A stretch of DNA of 64,000 nt from contig JACOEK010000003.1 of assembly GCA_024998595.1 (NCBI GenBank), positions 372,001 to 436,000 of the forward strand, in the 5' to 3' direction. This document shows positions 26,535 through 36,057 of this stretch, piece by piece. This stretch comes from Nitrospira sp. (GTDB lineage: Bacteria > Nitrospirota > Nitrospiria > Nitrospirales > Nitrospiraceae). Within the stretch, counting starts at the first letter, position 1; each line of letters starts with the position of its first letter. The notes beneath the pieces were generated by a model. It was not told the DNA's origin and searched no databases. It saw only the letters and a program-made list of their open reading frames with translations. Position numbers and translations under genes: made by a program.

Positions 26535-27390
26535 TAGCACCAGCCTCAAAGAACAGGGTCATATCATCGACCACTGACGAACTCGGCCCGAAGCCAGAGA
26601 AGGTGCCGATGATGCCGAGATGACCTAGATCAGGATATGTTGCCACTTCTACACGTCCGCCTTTCGCCCGAATACGCTGTGCCAGTCGTTCATGGTTATA
26701 GGCCAACACGGTTGTATCGTCCTGCCCGTAGAGCAGAAACATCGGAGGCTCCTTGCCCTCCACGAAGGTCGTCGCCTGCATAAGGAGATAGCGGTCGGGA
26801 GGGCCGAAGATCTCCACAAGGTCCTTATCTTCGGGGGTAAAAGCATAGGGACCGGCCAATCCTGCAAAATCCTTGATGATCACTCGAGCGTCTTTCCCCT
26901 GAGCAGCGAGATAGTGTGTATCGACCGTAAGGAGCGCAGCCATATGCGCGCCTGACGAATGGCCGGCAAGGTGGATGCGGTCACGTCTTCCGCCGTGATC
27001 CTCGATATGCTCATCGACCCATGCCAGCGCGCGAGCAGCATCCTCCACAAAGACCGGAAATCGGACCTCAGGATATTTTCGAAATTCAGGGATGACCGTC
27101 ACGAAGCCCCGTCGAGCCAATGCCGCGCCCACGAAGCGAAAATCTTCTTTGCTTCCGTAGCGCCAACGACCGCCGTAGTAAAAAACGATGACCTCCTGTT
27201 TCTGTCCCCCACTTGCGCGTGGGACATAAATATCCAGTTTACCTGATGAGCCCGAGCCATAGGAGGCCTCGTGTACTGAGTATCCCCCCTGAAATACCGC
27301 TGGAAGATTGAGAACGGAACACCCTGCCAATATACAAACTGTGATAAGAGCTGGAACAGTCGCAAAAGTAGTAGGAGACACAGACGCCAT
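26527..27390 (-). CDS. Lipoprotein alpha/beta hydrolase (esterase)
   Basis: 287 residues. The N-terminus has a signal with lipobox (ITVCILAGCSVLN), so the enzyme is probably membrane-anchored on the periplasmic side. The hydrolase domain carries VIVFYYGGRWRYGSKEDF (an oxyanion-hole region with YYGG in place of the usual HGG), the nucleophile elbow GHSSGAH, an acid in LLYGQDDTTV and the catalytic His in DLGHLGI. This is the layout of BD-FAE/carboxylesterase-type enzymes. The substrate is unknown. It is co-transcribed with the DUF4345-like gene. AAAGGA precedes the ATG. Confidence 0.88.
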   Translation of the reverse strand: MASVSPTTFATVPALITVCILAGCSVLNLPAVFQGGYSVHEASYGSGSSGKLDIYVPRASGGQKQEVIVFYYGGRWRYGSKEDFRFVGAALARRGFVTVIPEFRKYPEVRFPVFVEDAARALAWVDEHIEDHGGRRDRIHLAGHSSGAHMAALLTVDTHYLAAQGKDARVIIKDFAGLAGPYAFTPEDKDLVEIFGPPDRYLLMQATTFVEGKEPPMFLLYGQDDTTVLAYNHERLAQRIRAKGGRVEVATYPDLGHLGIIGTFSGFGPSSSVVDDMTLFFEAGAND

Positions 27391-27544
27391 GGAGGTATCC
27401 TTTGATTTCGTTCGAGAAGTTCTATTTTGGCGTAACGCGCCATAGCAAAGACGGAGAGATCTACACTGCTGGCGAAACCCACCCTCCTCTCGCTAAGTGG
27501 AACGACGCTCCCGGCTATCCCGCAGCATCTGTGGGCTTGAGTAT

Positions 27545-27901
27545 CTATTGTGTCGTTATTTGGAACTCATACCAGGGCAAACCTTTATCGCTACTTATTT
27601 GCATCAGGGTGATTTTATAGCTTTGGTTGGGTCGCTCTACTGCATGCGCCGGCAAGGAAAGAAGGTCGAAATATAACTCTTTGGATTCAGCAGCAGGCTC
27701 CCTTGCGCTACCTTCACTCCTGGACTCATGAGAACTATTTGCACAACTTGCAGCAACCTCTTCAGCACCCCAGTCGAGCCGAACAGTTACGGAGGTAGAA
27801 CCCCTGGGACTTTTAACTTGCAGTACGAGCATACCCCCGAATGCGGCCACAGGCGGCGGACCTGACGGCGCGTCAACGATACGAAGAAGTTCGATGGACA
27901 T
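27545..27901 (-). CDS. Hypothetical protein
   Basis: 118 residues starting MSIELLRIVDAPSGPPPVAA. The first half is beta-rich (GGMLVLQVKSPRGSTSVTVRLDW), the middle is Ser/Glu-rich and low in complexity, and the end (QSYKITLMQISSDKGLPWYEF) is again beta-rich. There is no signal peptide and no recognised family. GAAGGGGA before 27901 favours this start over an ATG 15 codons upstream. It stands alone between the esterase operon and an insertion-sequence relic. Confidence 0.5.
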   Translation of the reverse strand: MSIELLRIVDAPSGPPPVAAFGGMLVLQVKSPRGSTSVTVRLDWGAEEVAASCANSSHESRSEGSAREPAAESKELYFDLLSLPAHAVERPNQSYKITLMQISSDKGLPWYEFQITTQ

Positions 27902-27974
27902 AGCTTCCCCTTCTAGTGTCTTCTTCCCTACAGCTGTTCTAGGCATACTCCTATAGCCTGAATTCCAATGGTAC

Positions 27975-28431
27975 TGGGGTTTATCCTTGCCCTACACCCT
28001 GCTGGATGAAGGAGTGCGGGAGGGGTTGGCGATTGAGATTGAGACGTGGCTCCCAGCGGAGCGCGTGAGCCGCGTGTTGGAGCTAGTAGTAAGCTGGCGG
28101 GGGCAGCCTCAGGCGATTCGGCTCGACAATGGCCCGGAATTCATCGCCGAGTCGTTCATCAGCTGATGGGCGGAACGGGCGATTCAGTTGTGGCCCATCC
28201 AACCGGGCAAGCCGGATCAGAATGCGTTCATCGAGCGCTATAACGGGACGTATCGAACCGAAGTGCTCAATGTATGTGTTTGAGTCGTTGGCGCAGGTGC
28301 GCGAGATCAGTGTGGAATGGTTGCAGAGTTACAACGAAGAGCGGCCCCATGACGCGCTGGCAGGCTTGCCGCCCACCACGTATCGGGCTCGCCTTGAGGC
28401 CAGAAGTTCGCCCGTGAGTGTGTCTTGTTGA
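27975..28431 (+). pseudogene. IS3-family transposase OrfB relic
   Basis: The frame reads LDEGVREGLAIEIETWLPAE, later AIRLDNGPEFIAESFIS with a TGA, then [20 protein letters not shown]. After a frameshift near 28270 it continues [20 protein letters not shown] and ERPHDALAGLPPTTYRARLE. This is the C-terminal half of an IS3 integrase, with the second Asp (LDNGPEF) and the Glu (NAFIERY) of the DDE triad. The N-terminal half is absent. It is not contiguous with the OrfA relic at 11796. Confidence 0.88.
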
Positions 28432-28866
28432 CAGGGGAGCTTACGTACTTGCCGTGTACTGGAGATCTCGTGCAGGCGGGATTTGGTGATCCTTCACTGA
28501 CAGTAAACCCTTCTGCAAGGCGTCGCGAATGGGCTTTTGTTGTACAGCAAGACACGTTGAGTGTCTAGTCTCCGCCCCTGCGACAACTCCGTGAACACCT
28601 TGGACACGCGTGGAGTCATAGGGACGTGCGGCTCTTCTCATTCTTTGCCAGTGAGCAGCCCGAGGTTGTAAAACGTCTTCCCACCTACCGCGGCTGATGT
28701 GCACTTCGCCAATAGACGAGGACAGGACACAGCCGAAGGGTCCTCTGGGCAGCCGACTCGCGCGCTACAGGATGAGCCTTCTCTCTGCACGAACTTCCAT
28801 AGTAGGCGCACAGGTTTCAAGTTGGTGCATTCGATGGTAACCATAGTGCTCTGCACGAAAGGAACG
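28432..28866. other. No supported gene
   Basis: About 435 bp between the IS3 relic and a metallothionein-like gene. Several frames stay open but have no motifs, no ribosome binding sites and conflicting strands. No RNA gene was recognised. It is probably the decayed surroundings of the insertion sequence. Confidence 0.4.
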
Positions 28867-29058
28867 TTATACCGTCGCATCAGCCTTGGGGGACTTGCAC
28901 GCGCGATGATCACACGGACACGTCGCCGCTTCCGTAGTGGCGACTTTCGCTGTTGAAGCACACTCAGGACTGCAATACGGGTAGGTTGCTGTCACCTCAC
29001 AGGCGCACCCTGGATGGGCGCAGGCCTTGGTGGTAGCTGCAATTGTTGAACTTGGCAT
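28867..29058 (-). CDS. Metallothionein-like small Cys-rich protein (copy 2)
   Basis: 63 residues: MPSSTIAATTKACAHPGCAC, EVTATYPYCSPEC, then ATCPCDHRACKSPKADATV. The cysteine and histidine order (CAHxxCxC ... YCSxEC ... CPCxHxxC) matches the copies at 13677 and 36788, with a Thr/Ala-rich N-terminal lead. Bacterial proteins of this type bind Zn, Cd or Cu. AGGAGG sits 6 bp before the ATG at 29058. It lies immediately downstream of the membrane protein gene at 29250, on the same strand, within a stress-gene cluster. Confidence 0.85.
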   Translation of the reverse strand: MPSSTIAATTKACAHPGCACEVTATYPYCSPECASTAKVATTEAATCPCDHRACKSPKADATV

Positions 29059-29249
29059 ATTACTCCTCCTTTTTTTCCATAGCCTAGTCCAGAGCCCATT
29101 CAAGCCAGGTATCTTCCGAGAAGCGACTGTTTATAGAAACGCTTGCCCGACGTTGCGGCGAATATCTGAGGGCCCGGTGGCCGAAGGAAGCTTATTTCGG
29201 CTCCCTTCGACACCTCGCAAAAGGCTAAGCCTTCTTTCTCTCCTCTTCT

Positions 29250-30224
29250 CTATACACCCGCGTGCGCCGGTCTGATGACCGGTCGTCCATCGATCTCAAG
29301 CCTCAGATTTTCCGCGACACCCAAGGCTCCGCCACCCACCGTGGCAACGAGCGAAAGCATGGCCAACACGAACATCCACCAGGCTGCCGTACCGAGGTTC
29401 TTAATCGTCGTATTTGCCATGGCAACTGACTGCGTCTTCACTTCCTGAGCCTTTTCCTTCAACGGCTCGATCATCCCGATGGAGGCCTGGATGACCTCCT
29501 GCGCTTGAGTCTTCGACATGCCGAACTTATCGACCATGACGTTGATCGCGGCTTCCTTATCCAGCGCTAGCAGCTTTTCTTTGAGTTCAGAAATACCTGC
29601 ATCAGTGACCTGATTTAACGATTGGCCCCCTGCTGCCTTATCCGCGACTTTTCCGGCATCTTTCTTCATTTCCCCAGGCTGCAACTCCGGTTTCTGTGTC
29701 GCCTGCAAAATGGATTCGACCTGTTTCTTGAGCCCCTCGGAGGTGAGGCTGCTGTTGGATGCTGCTTTGTCCACAACTTTGGACACAGTGGTGCTGATCC
29801 CTTGTCCGGCCGCTTGACCTATTGATTGGAGGCCGGTCCCGAATGCGCTGAACATCCCCCCGATCATGGTGGCCATGGCAGTCGTGGTCAGCCACGTGAA
29901 GACCAGCCATGTCAAACCCCATACCACCGCCGCATGGTACATCCCGTCGGAACGCAACGGCGCGCCCGAAAGGCGCGATGTCACGAAGCCGCCGGCAAAC
30001 GCGGAAATCAGCATGGACAGACCTGTCCATAATCCCGTGGAAAGAGACATCCCTTCCGTCGGCTGGGAATCGTGCAAATTAATGGATGAAGCACCGATCG
30101 CCAATCCCAACAGGGTCAGGACCATTTGCACCGACACGCCGACAATGAACCCTGCAAAGACGGCACTCCACCGAATGCGCGCCTCGCCGATGTTCCACTC
30201 CCGTACTGTTTTTGTGATTTCCAT
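29250..30224 (-). CDS. Multi-span membrane protein with large soluble loop
   Basis: 324 residues. Two N-terminal hydrophobic segments (AVFAGFIVGVSVQMVLTLL and GLSMLISAFAGGFVTS) and a third (AAVVWGLTWLVFTWL) are followed by a region of about 150 residues rich in Lys, Ala and Gln with helical repeats. A final membrane helix is WWMFVLAMLSLVATVGGG. The starting IRWSAVFAGFIVG motif is common in uncharacterised bacterial membrane proteins that resemble PhnA-like/YrzE-like proteins. The start at 30224 follows AAGGAG at 6 bp. An upstream open extension has no such site. The function is unknown. Confidence 0.75.
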   Translation of the reverse strand: MEITKTVREWNIGEARIRWSAVFAGFIVGVSVQMVLTLLGLAIGASSINLHDSQPTEGMSLSTGLWTGLSMLISAFAGGFVTSRLSGAPLRSDGMYHAAVVWGLTWLVFTWLTTTAMATMIGGMFSAFGTGLQSIGQAAGQGISTTVSKVVDKAASNSSLTSEGLKKQVESILQATQKPELQPGEMKKDAGKVADKAAGGQSLNQVTDAGISELKEKLLALDKEAAINVMVDKFGMSKTQAQEVIQASIGMIEPLKEKAQEVKTQSVAMANTTIKNLGTAAWWMFVLAMLSLVATVGGGALGVAENLRLEIDGRPVIRPAHAGV

Positions 30225-30681
30225 ATTACTCCTTATGTGAGAATTCCGATGGCGGCTGAGTGATGGCTTGCACTTGAGGACAGGCGTTGAGGGTCGTTTC
30301 CGTGGTCCCTCCATTGCTGCGATATAGTAAGCCACTGCTCTAGGGCATCTAACTGGGCAGAGCCCTGGTTAGTCCCGCTGGATGCCGAAGCATTTGCCTT
30401 CTTGCCTCTCCATGCCGCAAGGGCTTCGCCGAGTATTCCCCGCTGTTAAAGAGACTAGGATCGTAGATCAGCGTGTGAGCTATTCCGCCGCTTCCTACTA
30501 CCGTCCTTCACAAACGCAAAGATGAAATAGCGGTGTGGTACTTCGATGCGGGGAACATTCATAACCAGGCCAGAGAGCCGAGCAAACCATTTCCGAACTA
30601 TAAATCCGTGCAGCGAAGGAGGCGAAGCTCATCTGTTTCTCAATCTATCGGGCGATCCATACGTCACAAAGGAGACAAGCA
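30225..30681. other. Divergent intergenic region
   Basis: About 457 bp between the divergently transcribed membrane protein and alcohol dehydrogenase genes. No gene, RNA or strong motif was recognised. It must contain promoters for both directions and is a sensible place for shared stress control. Confidence 0.4.
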
Positions 30682-31854
30682 ATGAAAGCACTCTGCTGGC
30701 ACGGCAAAGAGGATGTTCGCATGGAAACGGTTCCTGACCCCACGCTCCTCGATCCACGAGATGCAATTGTAAAGGTGACGGCAACGGCTATTTGCGGGTC
30801 CGATCTACACCTCTATGATGGTTACATGCCGACCATGGAGTCAGGGGACATCCTCGGCCATGAATTCATGGGTGAAATTGTGGAGGTTGGCTCAGGCAAC
30901 AGCAGGCTCAAGCGCGGAGACCGTGTCGTAGTTCCATTTACGATGGCTTGCGGCAGCTGCTTTTTTTGTCAGAAAGAGCTGTTCTCGCTCTGCGATACCT
31001 CGAATCCCAACGCGGACATTGCTCGTAAAGCCATGGGGCATTCACCGGCGGGGCTCTTTGGCTATTCCCACATGCTAGGGGGATTTTCGGGCGGGCAAGC
31101 CGAGTATGTCCGGGTCCCGTTTTCCGATGTCGGCCCGCTTAAGATTCAATCCGGATTGGCAGACGAGCAGGTGCTGTTTCTGTCTGACATTTTCCCGACC
31201 GGTTACATGGCGGCTGAAAACTGTCAGATGGAGCCGGGTGACACCATTGCCATCTGGGGATGCGGACCAGTCGGACAGTTCGCAATCCAGAGCGCCTGGC
31301 TGTTGGGGGCCGGACGGGTCATCGCGATTGACACAGTCCCGGAACGGCTGGACATGGCAGAGTTGTACGGTAAAGCGGAAACCATCAATTTCGAGCAGGA
31401 TGATGTCTATGACCGCTTGATGGAGATGACGAACGGCCGAGGACCTGACCGGTGCATCGATGCGGTGGGGGCAGAGGCACATGCAGGCGGCAGCGTGGAT
31501 GCGATCCTCGACCAGGCAAAAGCGGCATTGTACCTGGGGACCGACCGCCCGCACGTGTTGCGGGAGGCGATCATGTGCTGCCGAAAAGGAGGCACGATCT
31601 CCATCCCCGGTGTCTATATCGGCTTCTTGGACAAAATTCCGTTTGGCGCCGCCATGAACAAAGGCCTTACGTTCAAAATGGGGCAAACGCATATGCACCG
31701 ATACATGCGGCCTTTGCTTGAGCGCATTGAGAAGGGAGACATCGATCCATCACGTATCATTACGCACCGACTCAAACTCAGCGACGGCCCGGATGCCTAC
31801 AAGACCTTCCGCGATAAGAAGGACGGCTGCATTAAAGTGGTCATGAAGCCCTAA
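30682..31854 (+). CDS. Zinc-dependent alcohol dehydrogenase (MDR family, formaldehyde-dehydrogenase-like)
   Basis: 390 residues. The catalytic zinc region reads [14 protein letters not shown] with [12 protein letters not shown]. The structural-zinc lobe is [16 protein letters not shown], the four-cysteine loop. The NAD-binding Rossmann motif is [16 protein letters not shown], then [14 protein letters not shown] long insert around 110-150 and the sequence of the C-terminal half resemble glutathione-independent formaldehyde dehydrogenase-like enzymes of the MDR family. It oxidises or reduces an alcohol/aldehyde with NAD(H); the substrate is unknown. ACAAAGGAG precedes the ATG. It is followed by a membrane protein gene in the same direction. 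Confidence 0.93.
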   Translation: MKALCWHGKEDVRMETVPDPTLLDPRDAIVKVTATAICGSDLHLYDGYMPTMESGDILGHEFMGEIVEVGSGNSRLKRGDRVVVPFTMACGSCFFCQKELFSLCDTSNPNADIARKAMGHSPAGLFGYSHMLGGFSGGQAEYVRVPFSDVGPLKIQSGLADEQVLFLSDIFPTGYMAAENCQMEPGDTIAIWGCGPVGQFAIQSAWLLGAGRVIAIDTVPERLDMAELYGKAETINFEQDDVYDRLMEMTNGRGPDRCIDAVGAEAHAGGSVDAILDQAKAALYLGTDRPHVLREAIMCCRKGGTISIPGVYIGFLDKIPFGAAMNKGLTFKMGQTHMHRYMRPLLERIEKGDIDPSRIITHRLKLSDGPDAYKTFRDKKDGCIKVVMKP

Positions 31855-31981
31855 TGCGTGGCGATTCGACGCGCTGCGCACGAAAGGAGGTCCTGACGTC
31901 CCTATATATATGGTTGCTCGCGGTTATGAACGTGGGGCGGTCAGCCTGCTAGTCGTCCCAGGTATAAGGAGGAAATCTTTC

Positions 31982-32491
31982 ATGCCCTATGCCGATCGAG
32001 AATTTCTCAGAAAGTCCTGTCTGACCGGAACGGCAAGTGGACTACTTATGTCGACCGTGGTCGGTATGGTGAGTCAGTTGACGGTCGGCCGAAGTGCCCC
32101 AGGCTTAAATGCGATCAGTCACATCGTTTGGGGCGAGAAAGCGGCCCGCCAACCAACGTGGACGTTTCGCTACACAGGAACGGGATTGCTCTTAAATCAC
32201 ATTGCCTGTCTCTTCTGGGCCGGTTGCTATGAGGCCTTATGGCGAAAGCACCGATCACAGCGCGTCATGAGTTCAGCCGCTGATGCGATGACTATTGCCC
32301 TGCTGGCCTACGTAGTTGATTACCACATTATTCCCAAGCAGTTCACGCCAGGCTTTGAATTGGTGTTTCCCAAAAAGCTCTTTCCGGTATTGTATCTGGG
32401 GCTCGCCGGCGCTCTCTTGGCGGGTTCCTCATCCCGAGTAAAAACCGCCAAGGGTCAGCCAGATACCCATGCTGCACAGGCATTGAACTAG
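31982..32491 (+). CDS. Small multi-span membrane protein
   Basis: 169 residues with about four hydrophobic segments (GLLMSTVVGMVSQL, LLLNHIACLFWAGCYEAL, AMTIALLAYVVDYHII and FPVLYLGLAGALLAG). Conserved-looking polar residues lie in the membrane parts (NH, DYH). I do not recognise a named family, but the same protein type accompanies stress-related dehydrogenases in related genomes, as far as I can recall. AAGGAGG precedes the ATG at 31982. The open frame upstream is rejected. It lies 127 bp after the dehydrogenase on the same strand. Confidence 0.65.
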   Translation: MPYADREFLRKSCLTGTASGLLMSTVVGMVSQLTVGRSAPGLNAISHIVWGEKAARQPTWTFRYTGTGLLLNHIACLFWAGCYEALWRKHRSQRVMSSAADAMTIALLAYVVDYHIIPKQFTPGFELVFPKKLFPVLYLGLAGALLAGSSSRVKTAKGQPDTHAAQALN

Positions 32492-32566
32492 CAGGCTGTC
32501 GGTTTCAGGCTATATGCATACACAGTTGTGACGACGTTAAAAGATGGGCCGGGGAAGGCAAGATAG

Positions 32567-33517
32567 TCATGTCCCTTCTCGTACCTGACCAAAACAAGGC
32601 AGCGCGTGCCGGCGCAGACTCTCATCGAACAAATCGCGATTGATGCTTTGAGCCGCAGTGGCTCCTTGCCCGGCAGCGATGATCATTTGGCAATTCGCAG
32701 GCGTGACGCAACCCGCCGCATAAAGACCCGGCACCGTGGTCCTCAAACATGCATCGACCACAACCTGGCCTTCTGAGTCTAATTCTGCCCCGAGCCCTGT
32801 AAGCAGCTCGGTGTGCGTCACATCCCCGCGCGTCGCGAAGGCCGCGTCAGCTTCTAGCCGTACCCCTGCCCCGAACGTTAACGCACGAAGGTGCCCGTCA
32901 GCATGTTCAACTTCGGCGATCCGTTCTCTGCGAATTGCAATCCTGTATTCCTCCAACCAGGCACCGTGATCGGAATCCCAGGTGAGGGTATGGTCATTGG
33001 TCGCAATCACCACGCTGGCAGAAAATAAAAGCATGGCCAATGCGTAATCTGCGGCCTCGTTATTATGGCCCAGAATGACAATGCGCTTGCCCTGCACTCG
33101 GAACGCATCACAGTCTTTACAGAAGAAAAGGCTGAGGCCGAGACATTCCCGTACCCCAGCTATTTCAGGTGGTAAATGAGTGAGCCCCGTGGCGACGAGA
33201 AGGCGTAATGCGCGATAGGACTGCGTCTTCCCTCGAAGATGAAAGATCTCATCGACTTTGGTAACGAACCGGATTTCGTCCTCTTTGATTTGAACTCCGA
33301 ACCGTTCCACTTGCCGGCGACCCCGTTCTAAAATGGCATCACCGGAAATGCCATCAGGAAATCCTAGATAATTTTGGACGTCATCCTCCCACTTCGCCAT
33401 AGATCGATCCGAATGAATCAACAGCGTATCGCGTCGACTTCGGCCGAGATAAATAGCAGCAGAGAGGCCCGCCAGGCCGCCGCCAATAATGATCACATCC
33501 CGATGCTGTTGTTCCAT
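32567..33517 (-). CDS. Thioredoxin-reductase-like FAD/NAD(P) oxidoreductase
   Basis: 316 residues with the thioredoxin reductase fold. The FAD motif is VIIIGGGLAGLSAA. The redox-centre region is FFCKDCDAF, a CxxC where classical TrxB has CATC. The second dinucleotide motif is IVILGHNNEAADYA, where classical TrxB has GGGDSA. The terminal FAD motif is VPGLYAAGCV. The altered NADPH motif suggests a different electron donor or partner, as in several TrxR-like subfamilies. It is next to the catalase gene on the same strand, 33 bp downstream of it in the direction of transcription, so a joint oxidative-stress role is likely. Confidence 0.85.
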   Translation of the reverse strand: MEQQHRDVIIIGGGLAGLSAAIYLGRSRRDTLLIHSDRSMAKWEDDVQNYLGFPDGISGDAILERGRRQVERFGVQIKEDEIRFVTKVDEIFHLRGKTQSYRALRLLVATGLTHLPPEIAGVRECLGLSLFFCKDCDAFRVQGKRIVILGHNNEAADYALAMLLFSASVVIATNDHTLTWDSDHGAWLEEYRIAIRRERIAEVEHADGHLRALTFGAGVRLEADAAFATRGDVTHTELLTGLGAELDSEGQVVVDACLRTTVPGLYAAGCVTPANCQMIIAAGQGATAAQSINRDLFDESLRRHALPCFGQVREGT

Positions 33518-33550
33518 CTTCGTTTCGATACTCAGATCTAGATCGCTCTG

Positions 33551-35737
33551 CTATTTGGGTCGGTTCCAGTGACGTCGCTGTCCGATGGCTTCGACGAAAA
33601 GATTCAAGAAATCACTCCCGCTCTTGCCGAGCACGACACCGGGCGCGGAGCTGATACCCACAGACTTCAGAAGGTCCACCCCATCTTGGCCTACAGCAAT
33701 GGCCTTCCCGTGGTTATAGGCTTCGCGAACAAACTGACGGGCTTCATCATCTCCCTGTAATTGCTCAAGGCTCTCTTTGCCATTGGGCACGTACAGCGCG
33801 TCGTACATCACTGACGCAGCTGTGGCCAGTGATTTATCGATCCGGAGGGCGTCTGAGGACGTGCCACGGAGGACGCCTAAGTGGGGGGCTACCAACTCTG
33901 CTGTTGCACCCTTCTCTTTGAGCGCGGCTTCCATACGGGTAATGTCGGCGCTGTTCACGCCGTCGGCCGCCAAGATGGCAATCTTCAGACTCTTGATGGA
34001 CCCTTTCGGCCCTTCTTCCTGGCTTAATCCCTTTGCCTTGCCGACTTTGGTGCTGTCTTGACCAGCGGGGGCTTTAATTCCCAGATAGGTTCCGACGAGC
34101 GTCGCGAGCTGCTGATCGACCTTTGACAGATGCTCAATCATGCGTTGCTGAACATCCTTTTTGGTGACCTTGCCGAGCTCAAACTGCAGGGCCTGACGAA
34201 TATGCTCCCGCTCAGTCACACTCAAGCTATTGAAGAAGAGTGCCGCTTGCGAGTAATGATCGCCGAAGCTCTTGCTTCGCTCACGAGCCTTGTTCCCATC
34301 GACTTTAGCGGGGTAATGGACATATCCGCCCTTGTCCACAGGTGTTTCCTTCGGGGCACCACTGATGGAGTTCGGCTCATAGTTAGCCTTGCCTGCTCGA
34401 TTCCCAAATCGCATCATGCCGTCCTGCTGAAAATTATTGACCGGCGATTTGGACTGATTGATCGGCAATTGCACGAAATTCGGCGTGCCAAATCGATTCA
34501 ACTGCGTATCGAGGTAGGAGAACAAACGACCCTGCAGGAGGGGGTCATCACTCACGTCGATCCCAGACACGACATGGCCGGGGTGGAAGGCCACTTCTTC
34601 CGTCTCGGCGAAGAAGTTGTCGGGGTTGCGGTTTAATGTCAATTTTCCCACGCGATGAAGTGGAAACTGGTCCTCCGGCCACAACTTTGTGGGGTCGAGA
34701 ATATCAAACGGGGCTTTATCCTTATCCTCTTCAGGCAACAATTGTAACGCCAGTTCATATTCCGGAAATGCCCCGTTCTCTATTGCTTCCCATAGGTCAC
34801 GGCGATGGAAATCCGGATCTTTTCCCGCCAGTTTCTGTGCTTCATCCCAGACCAGGGAATGCACACCCAATATAGGTTTCCAATGAAATTTGACGAAGGT
34901 CGATTTTCCCTGGTCGCTGATCAGCCGGAATGTATGCACTCCAAAACCATCCATCATGCGATAGCTGCGAGGGATCGCACGATCGCTCATGACCCACATC
35001 ACCATGTGCATCGACTCAGGCGTGAGGGAGATGAAATCCCAGAAGGAGTTGTGCGCCGTGGAGCCTGACGGCATATCGTTGTCTGGCTCGGGGTGAAACG
35101 CATGTACAAGATCGGGAAACTTGATCGCATCCTGGATGAAAAAGACGGGAATATTGTTACCGACGAGATCCCACACGCCGTCTTTGGTGTAGAACTTGGT
35201 CGCGAAGCCCCGCGCATCCCGGATGGTATCTGCGGTACCAAGCGACCCGTTCACGTTCGAAAAACGCACGAAGACCGGCGTCTTAACAGATGGGTCGGCA
35301 AAAACCGCCGCCTTGGAGTACTGATTGAGCGGTTTATACATCTGGAAATAGCCGTGGGCGCCCGATCCTCGCGGATGGACAATTCGCTCTGGCATTTTCT
35401 CATGGTCGAAATGGGTCATCTTCTCACGGAAGTGAAAATCCTCCATGAGTGTGGGACCGGTTGGGCCAGCCTTGAGTGAATTGTCATCGTCCGATAACCG
35501 AACTCCCTGGTTGGTCGTGAGACTGTTGCCGTCAGCGACACGTGGTTCAGCCGCATCTCGCGGGGCGATTCGGGGTGCTTTTTCAGGCACCGGCTCAGCG
35601 AAAAGGAGCGTCGGTAGCCATGCCCCGCCCATCAGCAGCAGGCAGGCGCCCAACCAGGTGCGGGCGGCCACCTGCCAGGACGAGGAAACAGGGACGTGGG
35701 CTCTACCGGAATTGGAAGGGCGATCATGTGACATCAT
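33551..35737 (-). CDS. katE: Large-subunit catalase (KatE/HPII type) with an export signal
   Basis: About 728 residues. It has the catalase core: PERIVHPRGSGAHGYF with the distal His, FFIQDAIKFPD with the Asn/Gln position, and SYLDTQLNRFGTPNF with the haem-ligand Tyr. A C-terminal flavodoxin-like domain (SLKIAILAADGVNSADI onward) is typical of large-subunit catalases. It disproportionates H2O2. The N-terminus is unusual: about 25 polar residues, then a hydrophobic stretch and a cleavage-like site (LGACLLLMGGAWLPTLLFAEP), which predicts export. The ATG at 35737 has AAGGA at 7 bp; an ATG at 35752 is also possible. It is probably co-transcribed with the TrxR-like gene. Confidence 0.93.
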   Translation of the reverse strand: MMSHDRPSNSGRAHVPVSSSWQVAARTWLGACLLLMGGAWLPTLLFAEPVPEKAPRIAPRDAAEPRVADGNSLTTNQGVRLSDDDNSLKAGPTGPTLMEDFHFREKMTHFDHEKMPERIVHPRGSGAHGYFQMYKPLNQYSKAAVFADPSVKTPVFVRFSNVNGSLGTADTIRDARGFATKFYTKDGVWDLVGNNIPVFFIQDAIKFPDLVHAFHPEPDNDMPSGSTAHNSFWDFISLTPESMHMVMWVMSDRAIPRSYRMMDGFGVHTFRLISDQGKSTFVKFHWKPILGVHSLVWDEAQKLAGKDPDFHRRDLWEAIENGAFPEYELALQLLPEEDKDKAPFDILDPTKLWPEDQFPLHRVGKLTLNRNPDNFFAETEEVAFHPGHVVSGIDVSDDPLLQGRLFSYLDTQLNRFGTPNFVQLPINQSKSPVNNFQQDGMMRFGNRAGKANYEPNSISGAPKETPVDKGGYVHYPAKVDGNKARERSKSFGDHYSQAALFFNSLSVTEREHIRQALQFELGKVTKKDVQQRMIEHLSKVDQQLATLVGTYLGIKAPAGQDSTKVGKAKGLSQEEGPKGSIKSLKIAILAADGVNSADITRMEAALKEKGATAELVAPHLGVLRGTSSDALRIDKSLATAASVMYDALYVPNGKESLEQLQGDDEARQFVREAYNHGKAIAVGQDGVDLLKSVGISSAPGVVLGKSGSDFLNLFVEAIGQRRHWNRPK

Positions 35738-36057
35738 GGGGTTCCTTTTCATGGACTGAACGTGTGGTGATTTACTTATGGAGTCTGATCTTCCCTGGAG
35801 GGCGTCGATACTGGGCAGAGCCCTTGCCACTGCATCTCTAGCTTAAAACCCGCCCGTATGCTCCTTCACATCCTGCTCTGATTCACCCTTTCGCCACCGA
35901 AGTGCGGTCCCCCTTGTTCAACGTGTGGGCCGGGGCTATGCCCAGTTCACAAACAGCCCAGGCAGGCCCATAAAAAAAGAGTAGGTGATCTAACGTTAGG
36001 ACCGAAAAGCGCGACGTCCGCTGACCACATTGAAAAAATTCTCAGAAAGGCCACGTG
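35738..36057. other. Divergent intergenic region
   Basis: 320 bp between the divergent catalase and transaldolase genes. It holds an A-rich stretch (CCCATAAAAAAAGAG at about 35970) but no recognised operator, RNA or gene. Promoters for both genes are expected here. Confidence 0.35.

Noticed and set aside
28638-28961. Minus-strand frame overlapping the metallothionein-like gene
   Set aside because: It conflicts with the well-supported gene and lacks a start signal.
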